Assembly (NCBI RefSeq): GCF_900102075.1
Contig: NZ_FNAV01000005.1
Location: 1-64,000 of the forward strand
Origin: Salipiger thiooxidans
GTDB taxonomy: Bacteria > Pseudomonadota > Alphaproteobacteria > Rhodobacterales > Rhodobacteraceae
Direction of reading: 5' to 3'
Length of the DNA stretch: 64,000 bases
The position numbers and the translations under genes are program-made. This document shows positions 54,878 to 64,000 of the stretch, piece after piece; position 1 is the stretch's first letter, and the number at the start of each line of letters is the position of its first letter. The notes under the pieces are model-generated. The model did not search any database, was not told the DNA's origin, and saw nothing but the letters and a program-made list of their open reading frames with translations.

Positions 54878-56047
54878 TCAACCCGTCACCACGGCGAATT
54901 CCGGTGCGAGGCCCATGTTGCGGACCTGTCCGGTGATCTCGGCCTCGTAAAGCGCGTTCGAGATCAGCACCAGGTCGGGGCCGATCTCGGCGAGCTCGCC
55001 GGGGGCGACGACCGGGAGGGCGACGCCGGGGGCCAGCAGCCCGTGCTTGCGGGTGTTGAGATCGACCATCGCCGCGAGCGGGGCGCCGGCGGCGCCAAGC
55101 GCGTTGGCGAAGGTGATGCCCTTCGAACCCGCGCCCCAGATCACCGCGCGCCCGTGTACGCCCGAGAGCTTCTCGCGCCAGCTGGCAAGCGCGCCGGTGG
55201 CCGCATCACCGAAGGCGCGTGCCGCGGCCAGGACCTCGGGGGCGCCGGGGTCGAGGTAGCCGGGTTCGGGATCCGTGGGACGGGCCTCGACCATCAGGAA
55301 CTGCCCGCCGTAGCCCACGCTGACCGAGGTCGGCGCAAAGCCCGCGCGGCGGAACAGCGCGATGATTGCCGGTGCCGTCCAGTAGCCCACGTGCTCGTAG
55401 ATCACGTCCCACATCGACACCGCGTCGAGCATCCAGCCCGCGTTCGGCACCTCGAAGTAGACCGGCACATCGCGCTCGCCGATGGCGCGGCGGATGTCCT
55501 GCAGAAGCGACATGGGCGCGTCGAGATGTTCGAGCACGTGCCGGCAGAGGATCGCGTCGAAGGGCCGGCCGAGCTGGTCCGAGCGGAAGTACTCGGGCAC
55601 GATCTCGACGCCGTCGCGGGCGGTGTAGGGCGTGTCCTTGCCTTCCATCGACGGGTCGAAGCCGGTGGCGGTCGCCACGCCGTTCGCGGCCATCAGGTCG
55701 AGCATGTGGCCGTCGCCGCAGCCGATCTCGAACACGTGCTTGCCGGCAAGGTCGAAGCGCTCCACCAGCCCCGCCGCGAGGTCCTCGGCAAAGGACTGGA
55801 AATGCGGCGAGAAGTGCAGGGCGTTCTCGTAGCCCGGCGCGTATTCCATGCAGTCCGGGTCGAAGGCCCGGTTCCAGATGAAGGCGCAGTCGGGGCAGAC
55901 CACCAACTCCACGTTGCCCGAGGGCGCGGTGCGGGCCGCGCCCGCGTCGGGCCAGAGCTGGTTGCAGATCACCGGCACGTCACCCAGCGTGTAGACCGCT
56001 TCGGGATGATCGGCGCCGCAGAGGGGGCAATGGGTCGAGAGGCTCAT
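54878..56047 (-). CDS. Sugar C-methyltransferase (class I, zinc-binding type)
   Basis: 389 residues. The N-terminal zinc-binding domain has C-P-L-C and C-P-D-C pairs. The SAM-binding core is HVFEIGCGDGHMLDLMAANG, with ILCRHVLEHLDAPMSLLQDI and MWDVIYEHVGYWT. The C-terminal domain has GRAVIWGAGSKGITFANALG. This is the layout of NDP-hexose 3-C-methyltransferases such as TylC3-type enzymes, which add a methyl branch to keto-deoxysugars. Starts one base after the stop of a second, similar gene. Confidence 0.85.
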   Translation of the reverse strand: MSLSTHCPLCGADHPEAVYTLGDVPVICNQLWPDAGAARTAPSGNVELVVCPDCAFIWNRAFDPDCMEYAPGYENALHFSPHFQSFAEDLAAGLVERFDLAGKHVFEIGCGDGHMLDLMAANGVATATGFDPSMEGKDTPYTARDGVEIVPEYFRSDQLGRPFDAILCRHVLEHLDAPMSLLQDIRRAIGERDVPVYFEVPNAGWMLDAVSMWDVIYEHVGYWTAPAIIALFRRAGFAPTSVSVGYGGQFLMVEARPTDPEPGYLDPGAPEVLAAARAFGDAATGALASWREKLSGVHGRAVIWGAGSKGITFANALGAAGAPLAAMVDLNTRKHGLLAPGVALPVVAPGELAEIGPDLVLISNALYEAEITGQVRNMGLAPEFAVVTG

Positions 56048-56048
56048 G

Positions 56049-57218
56049 TCACACCGCCGTCAGTTCAGGGTTGAGCCCCATCGACGCCAGCTGGGCGCCG
56101 ATCTCGGGCAGGTAGACCGGGTTCATCACGATCACGGTGTCGGGCGGCTCGGCGGCGAGGTCCTCGGGGGCAGATACCCGCAGCCCCGCACCGGGCAGGT
56201 ACTTGCCCTGCTTGTAGGGGTTGATGTCCACCACGTGGCTCAGCATCGGGCCGAGCCCGTCGGTGGTGCAGAACGACACACCCTTCGAGCCGCCGCCCCA
56301 GATCGCAACCCGCTTTCCGGCGGCGTGGCGGGTCTCGACGAACTCCTTCCACTTCTTGCGGACAGTGTCGACGCGGACCGGGAAGTCGGCGGCGAGCTTG
56401 CGGAGACGTTCGAGATCGTCTTCCTCGGGCAGGGACGGGGCCTCGCCGGGACGGGCGTACTGGATGATGTACTGGTCGTCGTAGGCGAGATAGGTCCGCG
56501 TCACGCCGAGCCCGTTGCGGCGGAACAGCCGCGCGTGGCTGCCGAGCGTGAAATAGGAGCAATGCTCGTAGTAGATGTCCCAGAACGCGCCCTCGTCGAG
56601 CACGCGGGCGACGTCGGGGGTCTCGAAGAAGATGCCCACGTCGTCGCGCCCGTCGATCACCTTTGAGATGTCGCCGATGAAGGGGCCGACGTCGGGGATG
56701 TGCTCGAGCGTGTGGCGGCAGACCACGTAATCCGGGGTGTCGGCGATGGTCTGCGGGTCGAAATACTCGCGCTGGAAGCGGATCTCGGTGCCGTTGGCGC
56801 CGGGCAGGCGCTCGGGGATGAAGCCGGGATCCACCCCGAGCCCCAGCGCCCCGGTGCGCTGCACCAGTTCCTGCAGGAAATCGCCCTTGCCGCAGCCGAT
56901 CTCGAGGACCTTGCGGCCCCCGAGCTCGTCGGTCTCGGCGATCTCTTCCACCAGCTCCTTGGCGAAGCGGTTGAAGGTCCCCGAGAAGTGCTGACTCTCC
57001 TCCGTGGTGGAGGCGTAGTCGACCATGGCGAGGTCGAAGAGCGCGTTGAACACCAGGCCGCAATCGTCGCAGAAATGCAGCTCGATGGGGCGTCGCGGAA
57101 AATCACGCGCCTCGGACGGGTCGTCGAGCAGGATGCAGGACTGCACCGGGATCGACTCGAGGCGGTAGATTTCCCCCGTCGCGTGAGACCCGCAGGCCGG
57201 ACAGGAATATGCGGTCAT
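56049..57218 (-). CDS. Sugar C-methyltransferase (class I, zinc-binding type)
   Basis: 389 residues from the ATG at 57,218. It has the same three-part layout as its neighbours: C-P-A-C and C-D-D-C at the N-terminus, KVLEIGCGKGDFLQELVQRT with VVCRHTLEHIPDVGPFIG in the core, and KRVAIWGGGSKGVSFCTTDG at the C-terminus. The sequences differ too much for a recent duplication, so the three methyltransferases of this operon likely act on different positions or sugars. Confidence 0.85.
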   Translation of the reverse strand: MTAYSCPACGSHATGEIYRLESIPVQSCILLDDPSEARDFPRRPIELHFCDDCGLVFNALFDLAMVDYASTTEESQHFSGTFNRFAKELVEEIAETDELGGRKVLEIGCGKGDFLQELVQRTGALGLGVDPGFIPERLPGANGTEIRFQREYFDPQTIADTPDYVVCRHTLEHIPDVGPFIGDISKVIDGRDDVGIFFETPDVARVLDEGAFWDIYYEHCSYFTLGSHARLFRRNGLGVTRTYLAYDDQYIIQYARPGEAPSLPEEDDLERLRKLAADFPVRVDTVRKKWKEFVETRHAAGKRVAIWGGGSKGVSFCTTDGLGPMLSHVVDINPYKQGKYLPGAGLRVSAPEDLAAEPPDTVIVMNPVYLPEIGAQLASMGLNPELTAV

Positions 57219-57219
57219 G

Positions 57220-59517
57220 TCAGTTCTCGACGATCTCGAGGCTGGGGATCGGCACGACGAACTTGCCGCCACCGGCGAGGAAGTCCTTCTGCTGCCGGAC
57301 GATCTCGTCGCGGAAGTTCCACGGCAGGATCATCACGTATTCCGGCTTGTCGGTCTTGAGCTTCTCGGGATCGTAGATCCTCACCCGCACGCCGGGCATG
57401 TACTTGCCCTGCTTGTGGACGTTCTTGTCGACCGCGTACTCGATGCTCTGGCTGTCGAGCGACAGGTAGTTGAGCATGATCGTGCCCTTGGCGGCGGCAC
57501 CGTAGGCCACGATGCGCTTGCCGTCGGCACGGATCTCGGAGACCAGCTTGCGGGCTTCCTCGCGGAAGGCGCGGACGCGGGCACCGAAGTCGGCGTAGTA
57601 GTCGTAACGGTCGAGCCCGAGCGCTTCCTCTTCCGCCAGCAGGGCGGTCACCGCCTCGGACGGGTTCGGGGTTTTCTCGAAGTAGAGCCGCAGCGAGCCG
57701 CCGTGGATCGCCACGCGGCGGGCATCGTTGAGGTAGAGCCCGTGGCGTTCGAACAGCGTCTTGGCCGAGCCCACCGAGAAGTAGCAGAGGTGCTCGTGGT
57801 AGATCGTGTCGAACTCGATGAAGTCGATGAGATCGCGGACGTAGGGGAATTCCACCACCACGACACCGTTATCGGCCAGCAGATGCGACATGCCCGCGAC
57901 GAGGTCGTTCTGGTCGGCCACGTGGGCCACCACGTTGTTGGCGATGATCACGTCGGCCTCGCCCCGGATCTCGCGCACCTGCTCGGCGACGCGGGTGCCG
58001 AAGAAGTCGATGATCGTGTTGATGCCTTTCTCGCGCGCCGCCGAGGCGGGCTGGCTTGCCGGATCGACACCGAGGACGCCGACGCCCTGCTCCTTGAAGT
58101 TCTTGAGCATGTAGCCGTCGTTCGAGGCGATCTCGACCACGAGGCTGCCCTTGTCGAGCCCGCGCATGTCGATCAGCTCGAGCGCGTTCTTGCGCGAGTG
58201 CGCCAGCAGGTCCTCGGAGAAGGACGAGAAGTAGACGTAGTCGTCGCCGAACATCTCTTCCGGCGGACGGGTCTCGAGCAGCTGCACCAGCGAGCAGCCG
58301 GGGCAGTAGCCGAGCCGCAGCGGCACAAGGCTTTCCTGGTTCTTGAGCGAGCCCTCTTCGAGCAGACCGTCCGAACGCGGCATCGGCCCGAGGTCGAGGA
58401 TCGGCTCCAGCCCAACGCAGCCGCAGGAGATGCACGAGACCTTGGCGGCGTCCTTGCGGAAGGTGGGGTCGATGCCGTTGTCGCGGCTCTCGAGATGGTG
58501 CAGCGAGGTGTCGATGACACCGTCGGCGATGAGCTTCTTGATGTGGCCGATGCGCTGGTAGCGCGGGCCTTCGAACTCTTCGAGCGTCAGGTCCACGGCC
58601 TTGTAGGCCTCGTAGAGCGACTGGGCGCCCTTGCGCGCGTCCCACTGCGGCTTGAAGTGCGGCATCACGCGCCGGATCTTGTCGCAGTTGACCCGGTACG
58701 AGCGCTTGTCGGGCCCGGCGTCGTCGGCGAAGGTCACCTCGCAGCCCGGCACGATCTCGGCGACGATCTCGGCCAGTTCCCTGATCTGGTAGTTGTGCTC
58801 GGTGACGCCCACGTTGAACGCCTCGTTGCGGATCTTCTCGACCGGCGTCTCGAGCGTGGCGACGAAGGCGCGGCTGATGTCCTCGATATGGGTGATCGGG
58901 CGCCACGGCGTGCCGTCGGACTTCATGTGGATGTTGCCGGTGGTGACCGCCCAGGCGACGAGGTTGTTGAGCACCAGGTCGAAGCGGATGCGCGGGCTCA
59001 CGCCATAGGCGGTGGCCGAGCGCAGGAAGGTCGGGCAGAAATTGTCGTCGGCCAGCTCGGCCAGCGCCAGTTCCGACTTCACCTTGCTGACGCCATAGGG
59101 CGTGACCGGGTTGAAGGCGCCGGTCTCGTCGATGAAGTCCGCGCCGCCCGCGCCGTAGTTCGAGCACGACGACGAGAACACGAAGCGCGACACGCCCGCG
59201 GCCTTGGCCGCGCGGGCCACCCGCATGGTGCCTTGAAAGTTGATGTCCTCGGTGACCTCGGGGCGGAAATCGCCCAGCGGGTCGTTCGAGAGTGCGGCGA
59301 GATGCAGGACGGCGTCGACGCCTTCGAAGTCCGAGGGCTCGACGTCGCGGATGTCCTTCAGCAGGGTCGGCACCTCGGGCATCTCGCCACCCGGTGCAAA
59401 GGTGCACCGGCTGTAGAGGTCGCTGTCGATGCCTGTCACCTCATGTCCGGCTGCCTGAAGCATCGGAGTGAGGATGACGCCAATATATCCGCGGTTTCCG
59501 GTTACAAGAACTTTCAT
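57220..59517 (-). CDS. Bifunctional protein: NAD-dependent sugar epimerase/dehydratase fused to C-methyltransferase
   Basis: 765 residues from the ATG at 59,517. Residues 1-330 form a short-chain epimerase/dehydratase: [34 protein letters not shown] and the catalytic Y-x3-K in [11 protein letters not shown]. Residues about 355-765 form a zinc-binding C-methyltransferase: [41 protein letters not shown] and [20 protein letters not shown]. The reading is continuous across the junction with no frame change. The fusion would couple sugar isomerisation or oxidation to methyl branching. Flanked by rfbF (2 bp) and another methyltransferase (1 bp). Confidence 0.85.
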   Translation of the reverse strand: MKVLVTGNRGYIGVILTPMLQAAGHEVTGIDSDLYSRCTFAPGGEMPEVPTLLKDIRDVEPSDFEGVDAVLHLAALSNDPLGDFRPEVTEDINFQGTMRVARAAKAAGVSRFVFSSSCSNYGAGGADFIDETGAFNPVTPYGVSKVKSELALAELADDNFCPTFLRSATAYGVSPRIRFDLVLNNLVAWAVTTGNIHMKSDGTPWRPITHIEDISRAFVATLETPVEKIRNEAFNVGVTEHNYQIRELAEIVAEIVPGCEVTFADDAGPDKRSYRVNCDKIRRVMPHFKPQWDARKGAQSLYEAYKAVDLTLEEFEGPRYQRIGHIKKLIADGVIDTSLHHLESRDNGIDPTFRKDAAKVSCISCGCVGLEPILDLGPMPRSDGLLEEGSLKNQESLVPLRLGYCPGCSLVQLLETRPPEEMFGDDYVYFSSFSEDLLAHSRKNALELIDMRGLDKGSLVVEIASNDGYMLKNFKEQGVGVLGVDPASQPASAAREKGINTIIDFFGTRVAEQVREIRGEADVIIANNVVAHVADQNDLVAGMSHLLADNGVVVVEFPYVRDLIDFIEFDTIYHEHLCYFSVGSAKTLFERHGLYLNDARRVAIHGGSLRLYFEKTPNPSEAVTALLAEEEALGLDRYDYYADFGARVRAFREEARKLVSEIRADGKRIVAYGAAAKGTIMLNYLSLDSQSIEYAVDKNVHKQGKYMPGVRVRIYDPEKLKTDKPEYVMILPWNFRDEIVRQQKDFLAGGGKFVVPIPSLEIVEN

Positions 59518-59519
59518 CT

Positions 59520-60296
59520 TCACTTTTCCCAAAGAGCCCAGGGGCGATTGCCCGTTTCCCAAGTTTTCTGCAGATTGTGCTTGTCGCGCAGCGTATCCAT
59601 CGCCGACCAGAAGCCTTCGTGGCGGTAGGCCATGAGCTGCCCGTCTTTCGCGAGGTTCTCGAGCGGTGCGTGTTCGAACATGACCATGTCGCCCTCGATG
59701 TAGTCGAAGACCTCGGGCTCGAGCACGAAGAAGGCGCCGTTGATCCAGCCCTCTGCAGTCTGCGGTTTCTCCTCGAATGCGGTGACCTGGTCGCCGTCGA
59801 ACCGCATGTGGCCGTAGCGCGCAGGCGGGCGCACCGCGGTGATCGTCGCGAGCTTGCCGTGCGAGCGGTGGAAGGCGATCAGATCGTTGATGTTCACGTC
59901 GGCGACGCCATCCCCCCAGGTGAGCATGAAGGTCTCGTTGCCGATGTAAGGTTTGAGGCGCTTGACCCGACCGCCGGTCAGGGTCTCCTCGCCGGTTTCG
60001 ATCAGGTCGACGCACCACGGTGCGTGTTCGATGTCATGGCGCTGAACCGGGGTGTCCTGGCCGATGCGGACGGTAAGATTGCCCGAGAGCGAGCCGTATT
60101 CAGCAAAGTAGCGTTTGATGTAGTCGCCCTTGTAACCCAGAGCGACAGCGAAATCGTTGAACCCAAAATGCGAGTAGATCATCATGATGTGCCAGAGGAT
60201 CGGTTTGCCGCCGATCTCAACCATCGGCTTGGGTCTGACGCTTGTCTCTTCGGCAAGGCGCGTGCCTTTGCCCCCTGCGAGAATCGCGGTCTTCAT
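59520..60296 (-). CDS. rfbF: Glucose-1-phosphate cytidylyltransferase
   Basis: 258 residues, full family length. The nucleotidyltransferase start is [40 protein letters not shown]. RfbF-specific parts are [40 protein letters not shown] and [16 protein letters not shown]. It makes CDP-glucose, the entry to CDP-linked deoxy and branched sugars. CDP-glucose 4,6-dehydratase (RfbG) is not in the window. First gene of the operon 59,520-54,878. Confidence 0.92.
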   Translation of the reverse strand: MKTAILAGGKGTRLAEETSVRPKPMVEIGGKPILWHIMMIYSHFGFNDFAVALGYKGDYIKRYFAEYGSLSGNLTVRIGQDTPVQRHDIEHAPWCVDLIETGEETLTGGRVKRLKPYIGNETFMLTWGDGVADVNINDLIAFHRSHGKLATITAVRPPARYGHMRFDGDQVTAFEEKPQTAEGWINGAFFVLEPEVFDYIEGDMVMFEHAPLENLAKDGQLMAYRHEGFWSAMDTLRDKHNLQKTWETGNRPWALWEK

Positions 60297-60871
60297 AGAT
60301 AAAACTCCGAAAAAACAACTTGGTATTACGACTGGTATGAACGTGAGGGGGGAGAAAAATGCCCCCGAAATAAGGCAATTCGTGAATCAGCTGAGACACG
60401 TATGCCAGAATTCTTGGCGCCGCGCATGCAAAAATCAACCCCAATTCGCTCCATTTCGGGCCTCTCCGGCAAGGGTGATTGAAATCTCTGCACGAGGTTG
60501 TGTCGTCAGAGTCACGCCCCGATGCATCTGGCAGCGCTTCTTACAGGTGGTTTCGGCCGGGCCGTCATGACTCCGGCGCTTGCCGCGACCTCTTGGATAC
60601 AGAACAGCTTTCACGTACGGCGAATCGCCTTAAGCGCGAGTCTGGCCGTCAGGCGCCGACGAGAGGGGTCGCCAAAGCGCTTGCAGGGCGCGGGTGCTGC
60701 CCATGAATGCGGCGCCGCAGCGTGAAAGCTCTTGACCCGCCTTGCAAAACTTCTGCCGACACAAACTTTCAAGGCAGCGGTCGCAAACTGCTTGGCGATA
60801 TGCGCCGCGCCGCGTAACATATGCCGTATCTTATAGACTGCATTTTTTGCATTTTCTTTCGGAGTTATTTT
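60297..60871. promoter_or_regulatory. Divergent intergenic region, 575 bp
   Basis: Lies between rfbF and the giant repeat-protein gene. AT-rich stretches near 60,300-60,350 and 60,820-60,870 are the likely promoter ends for the two directions. An open frame on the minus strand (60,611-60,820) has no homology signs and is not called. Confidence 0.4.
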
Positions 60872-63800
60872 ATGAGCTCTTCCGACGATTTTTCTTCGTC
60901 TGTCCTCGATTCCGTGTGGGTGATCGAGGGACCATCGGGGATCGATTACGCGCTCGACGGCGACGGCACCGAGGCGTGGTTGGAACTGGTCACGCCTGAC
61001 GGCAACTACGATGTCTGGGGATCCAACAACGGTGCGCGCGCGATGCAGGCGGTCGCCGATGACGACATGGTCATCGAGACCCGCTTCCTGTCGACGCCCA
61101 CCGGCCAGTACCAGCTTCAGGGCCTGCTGTTCGAGGAGGACGCGGACAACTGGATCCGCTTCGACACCTATTCCGACGGCAGCAAACTGTACGCCTTTGC
61201 CGCAGTCACCATCGACGGGGTTTCTGCCGCCCGCTTCCAGGTCAGGATCAACGGCGGCAGCGCGCCTTATCTGCGCGTCGCGCGGGATGGCGACGTCTGG
61301 ACGATGGAGTACTCCACCAACGGCACCGCCTGGGTGACCGCTGGCAGCTTCACGCAGTCACTCGACGTGAGCTCCGCAGGCGTCGTCGCCGGCAACACCG
61401 GCAATGCCACGGGCTTCACCGCGCAGGTGGACTATTTCGAGATCGACAGCGATCCGCTCGTTGTCGAGGACCCGGTGGCGATCGAGGGGAACACCGCCCC
61501 CGCTCCGCAGGACGATGCGCTGTCGACGCTCCCCGACACGCAGCTGGTGATCAGCACCGAGGACCTGCTGGGCAACGACGGGGACGCCAACGGCGACACG
61601 CTGAGCATCGTCAGCGTCGGTCCCGCCACCAATGGCACGCTCACCGACAACGGTGACGGCACGTGGACCTACCAGCCCAACACAGGCTACACCGGTGCGG
61701 ACAGCTTCAGCTACACGGTGTCGGACGGCACCGACACCTCGGACGCCACGGTGACGGTCACCGTCGCCGTCGAAGCCGAGGCCATTTCGGACGATTTCTC
61801 TGCCGCCACGCTCGACTCCGTCTGGCGCATCGAAGGGCCCGCGGGCATCAGCCACGCGCTCAGCGCCGACGGCACCGATGCCTGGCTCGAGCTGATCACG
61901 CCCGACGGAAACTACGACGTCTGGGGGACCAACAACGGCGCCCGGGCGATGCAGGACGTCGCCGATGACGACATGGTCGTCGAGACCCGCTTCCTGACGA
62001 CCCCCACCGGCCAGTATCAGCTGCAGGGCCTGCTGTTCGAAGAAGACAGCGACACCTGGATCCGCTTCGATACCTATTCCGACGGCAGCAAGCTCTATGC
62101 GTTTGCAGCGGTCACCATCGACGGCACCACGAGCAGCCGCTTCCAGGTCCGGATCAATGGCGGCAGTGCGCCCTTTCTGCGGGTGTCCCGCGACGGCGAC
62201 GTCTGGGCCATGGAATATTCCACCAATGGCTCCACCTGGGTCACGGCGGGCAGCTTTACCCAGGCGATCGAGCTGACGGCGGCGGGCGTTGTGGCGGGCA
62301 ACACCGGCAATGCCACCGGCTTCACCGCGCAGGTGGACTATTTCGAGATCGACAGCGACCCGCTGCTGACCGAGGACGATGGCATCGTGCCGCTCGACCC
62401 GGGAGACGACGCCTTCGTCACGGCGGCGGATGCGGCGCTCGTGGTCAGCACCGACGACCTGCTCGCGAACGATGGCAGCGGCCAGACCCTGACCGTGACT
62501 TCGGTCGGCACGCCGGGGCACGGGACCCTGACCGACAACGGCGACGGCACCTGGACGTACCAGCCGACAACCGGCTACCAGGGCTATGACAGCTTCAGCT
62601 ACACGGTCTCGAACGGCCAGTCCGAAGCCTCCGCGACGGTGACCGTCACCGTCGGAACGCCGCCGACACCGGCCTTCGTATCGGACGATTTCAACACCGA
62701 GACGCTGGGCGACTCCTGGACCGTTATCGCGCCCTCGGGTTCGTCGCAGGGGCTAGAAACCGACGGGGCCGAGGCCTACCTGACGCTCACCACCGGCACC
62801 GGCAGCCACGACATCTGGAACACCAACAACGCCGTTCGCGCGATGCAGGAGGTGGCCGACGAGAATTTCATGCTCGAGGCGCGTTTCCTGTCGACGCCCA
62901 TGGCGCAGTACCAGATGCAGGGCTTCGTCATCGAGGAGAGCGAGAGCACCTGGCTGCGCTTCGATACCTACTCGGACGGCACCAAGCTCTGGGCCTTCGG
63001 GGCGGTGACCGTGAACGGCGTGTCGAGCCAGGCTTTCAAGGTGCAGGTCGTTTCCGGCAGCGCCCCCTACCTGCGGCTTGAGCGGGATGGAGACTCCTTC
63101 CGGCTCTACCACTCGCAGGACGGCAGCAACTGGATCGCGGCAGGCATGCTGACCCGTGCCATGACCGTCACCGAGGCGGGCGTCTTTGCCGGCAGCGCCG
63201 GCAGTGCCGGCAGCTTCACCGCCGAGGTCGACTACGTGAGCATCGACAGCGATCCCATTGTCTTCGAGGACGGGGTCAGCGCCGCGCCGGTGGCGGGGGA
63301 CGATGCGTTCTCGACCGACGCCGATACCGCGCTCATCGTCTCGGCCGACGACCTGCTGGCCAATGACAGCGACCCGGACGGCGATACGCTTGCCCTGGTC
63401 TCGGTCGGCTCCCCCGAGCACGGCAACCTGACCGACAACGGCGACGGGACCTGGACCTACCAGCCCGACATTGGCTACGAGGGCTACGACGGCTTCACCT
63501 ATGTCGTCACGGATGGCGGCACCGAAGTGACCGGGACTGTGACGCTGACCGTGGGCACGCCGCCGATCCCGCGTTTTGCTTCGGACGATTTCAACGTCGA
63601 AAGCCTGCCGCTCGGCTGGACGCTGGTCGAACCCGCGGGCACCGACGTGGAACTCACCGGCAACACCGAGCACGCTTTGCTCGAGCTCTCTACCTCGAAC
63701 GGCAACTATGACCTCTGGGGCACCACCCGCAACGCCGTGCGTGTCATGCAGGAGATCAGCGATGAGGACCTCGCGCTCGAGGTCGGATTCCTGGGAGCGC

Positions 63801-64000
63801 CGAGCGTGGGTCACCAGATGCAGGGCTTCCTGCTCGAGGAGGACTCGTCGAACTGGCTGCGCTACGATCTCTACAGCGACGGCCAGAGGGTCTATGCCTT
63901 CGCCGCAGTCACAGTGAATGGCGTCTCCTCTCAGGTGATGAAGGTCGCGGTCACTTCGGACGTGCGCTTCCTCCGCATTGAGCGGGTCGGCAACACCTTC
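60872..64000 (+). CDS. Giant extracellular repeat protein (LamG/DUF1349-like plus cadherin-like modules), 3' end outside window
   Basis: At least 1043 residues, open to the window edge, from the ATG at 60,872 with GGAG at 60,861-60,864. It has no N-terminal signal peptide (starts SSSDDFSSSVLDSVWVIEGP). About 300-residue units each contain a concanavalin-like module (ETRFLSTPTGQYQLQGLLFE, IRFDTYSDGSKLYAFAAVTI, GNTGNATGFTAQVDYFEIDS) and a cadherin/Ig-like module (EDLLGND, NGTLTDNGDGTWTYQPNTGY, DSFSYTVSDG). Acidic, cysteine-free composition and modular build suggest a type I secreted, calcium-stiffened matrix protein or adhesin. Functional end domains (for example RTX repeats) would lie beyond 64,000. 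Confidence 0.83.
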   Translation, partial: MSSSDDFSSSVLDSVWVIEGPSGIDYALDGDGTEAWLELVTPDGNYDVWGSNNGARAMQAVADDDMVIETRFLSTPTGQYQLQGLLFEEDADNWIRFDTYSDGSKLYAFAAVTIDGVSAARFQVRINGGSAPYLRVARDGDVWTMEYSTNGTAWVTAGSFTQSLDVSSAGVVAGNTGNATGFTAQVDYFEIDSDPLVVEDPVAIEGNTAPAPQDDALSTLPDTQLVISTEDLLGNDGDANGDTLSIVSVGPATNGTLTDNGDGTWTYQPNTGYTGADSFSYTVSDGTDTSDATVTVTVAVEAEAISDDFSAATLDSVWRIEGPAGISHALSADGTDAWLELITPDGNYDVWGTNNGARAMQDVADDDMVVETRFLTTPTGQYQLQGLLFEEDSDTWIRFDTYSDGSKLYAFAAVTIDGTTSSRFQVRINGGSAPFLRVSRDGDVWAMEYSTNGSTWVTAGSFTQAIELTAAGVVAGNTGNATGFTAQVDYFEIDSDPLLTEDDGIVPLDPGDDAFVTAADAALVVSTDDLLANDGSGQTLTVTSVGTPGHGTLTDNGDGTWTYQPTTGYQGYDSFSYTVSNGQSEASATVTVTVGTPPTPAFVSDDFNTETLGDSWTVIAPSGSSQGLETDGAEAYLTLTTGTGSHDIWNTNNAVRAMQEVADENFMLEARFLSTPMAQYQMQGFVIEESESTWLRFDTYSDGTKLWAFGAVTVNGVSSQAFKVQVVSGSAPYLRLERDGDSFRLYHSQDGSNWIAAGMLTRAMTVTEAGVFAGSAGSAGSFTAEVDYVSIDSDPIVFEDGVSAAPVAGDDAFSTDADTALIVSADDLLANDSDPDGDTLALVSVGSPEHGNLTDNGDGTWTYQPDIGYEGYDGFTYVVTDGGTEVTGTVTLTVGTPPIPRFASDDFNVESLPLGWTLVEPAGTDVELTGNTEHALLELSTSNGNYDLWGTTRNAVRVMQEISDEDLALEVGFLGAPSVGHQMQGFLLEEDSSNWLRYDLYSDGQRVYAFAAVTVNGVSSQVMKVAVTSDVRFLRIERVGNTF
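60884..64000 (+). repeat. Tandem coding repeats of about 900 bp, at least 3.5 units
   Basis: Unit starts (the GACGATTT codons of SDDF) fall at 60,884, 61,790, 62,684 and 63,584, that is 906, 894 and 900 bp apart. Units 1 and 2 are the most alike at the protein level; 3 and 4 share their own variants (for example SDDFN in place of SDDFS). Confidence 0.9.

Noticed and set aside
57217-59628. About 800-codon open frame on the plus strand
   Set aside because: Opposite the epimerase/methyltransferase fusion; composition (His, Asp, Val, Arg-rich) and lack of motifs show it is an antisense shadow.
60640-60670. Sequence GACGAGAGGGGTCGCC resembling the CCTCTCG end of the hairpin element
   Set aside because: The expected CAGTG end about 40 bases away and the hairpin are absent, and no transposase sequence surrounds it.

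Overview
The window is GC-rich alphaproteobacterial DNA. Its gene content points to the Rhodobacterales (roseobacter group): IS5-type elements of a kind common there, the exosortase-D type of EPS locus, a recombinase/ParB-like island and an FNT nitrite channel beside an Rrf2/NsrR regulator. No rRNA, tRNA or replication origin is visible, so chromosome versus large plasmid cannot be decided. The assignment is an inference from protein families; no marker gene was available.

Layout. 1-5,051 is a mobile island: an IS5-type remnant, a serine recombinase with two ParB/RepB-like genes in one overlapping operon, a divergent small helix-turn-helix-like gene and a ParDE toxin-antitoxin pair. 5,380-12,913 is an aromatic ring-cleavage operon (extradiol dioxygenase, SnoaL-like protein, hydrolase, two-component flavin monooxygenase, outer-membrane channel) flanked by TetR and IclR regulators. 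11,335-19,690 is a zone of decay: truncated or frameshifted remains of a KefF-like oxidoreductase, a PP2C phosphatase, nirBD, a sulfatase, a TAXI-TRAP transporter and a LysR regulator, with nirC, nsrR and the regulators left intact.

20,841-64,000 is a very large exopolysaccharide (EPS) locus. It carries the exosortase-D machinery (PrsT lipoprotein, an exosortase fused to EpsI, an AAA ATPase and one candidate C-terminal sorting substrate). It also has a complete set of Wzx/Wzy-type parts: priming sugar transferase, PssD/PssE-like Alg14/Alg13 pair, seven further glycosyltransferases, polymerase, flippase, Wza-like export protein, outer-membrane barrel, Wzz and BY-kinase. Sugar and methyl modification genes follow: FkbM, acyltransferase, RfbF, and a sugar epimerase fused to a C-methyltransferase with two further C-methyltransferases. 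Large extracellular proteins complete it: two paralogous beta-helix lyase-like proteins, one carrying three LamG-like domains, and a giant protein of about 300-residue repeats that runs off the end. The genes look like one system that makes, exports, decorates and remodels a polysaccharide matrix.

The most unusual signal is a family of about 41-nt hairpin elements inside IS5-family transposase genes. I count seven copies at five different sites in four IS remnants. They share fixed ends (CCTCTCG ... CAGTG), a hairpin whose arms vary in sequence but stay paired, and insertion directly before GAT or GAC in the target. Removing the unit restores the transposase reading frame in six of the seven. 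This looks like a tiny mobile element that parasitises insertion sequences, and I do not recognise it as a named element.
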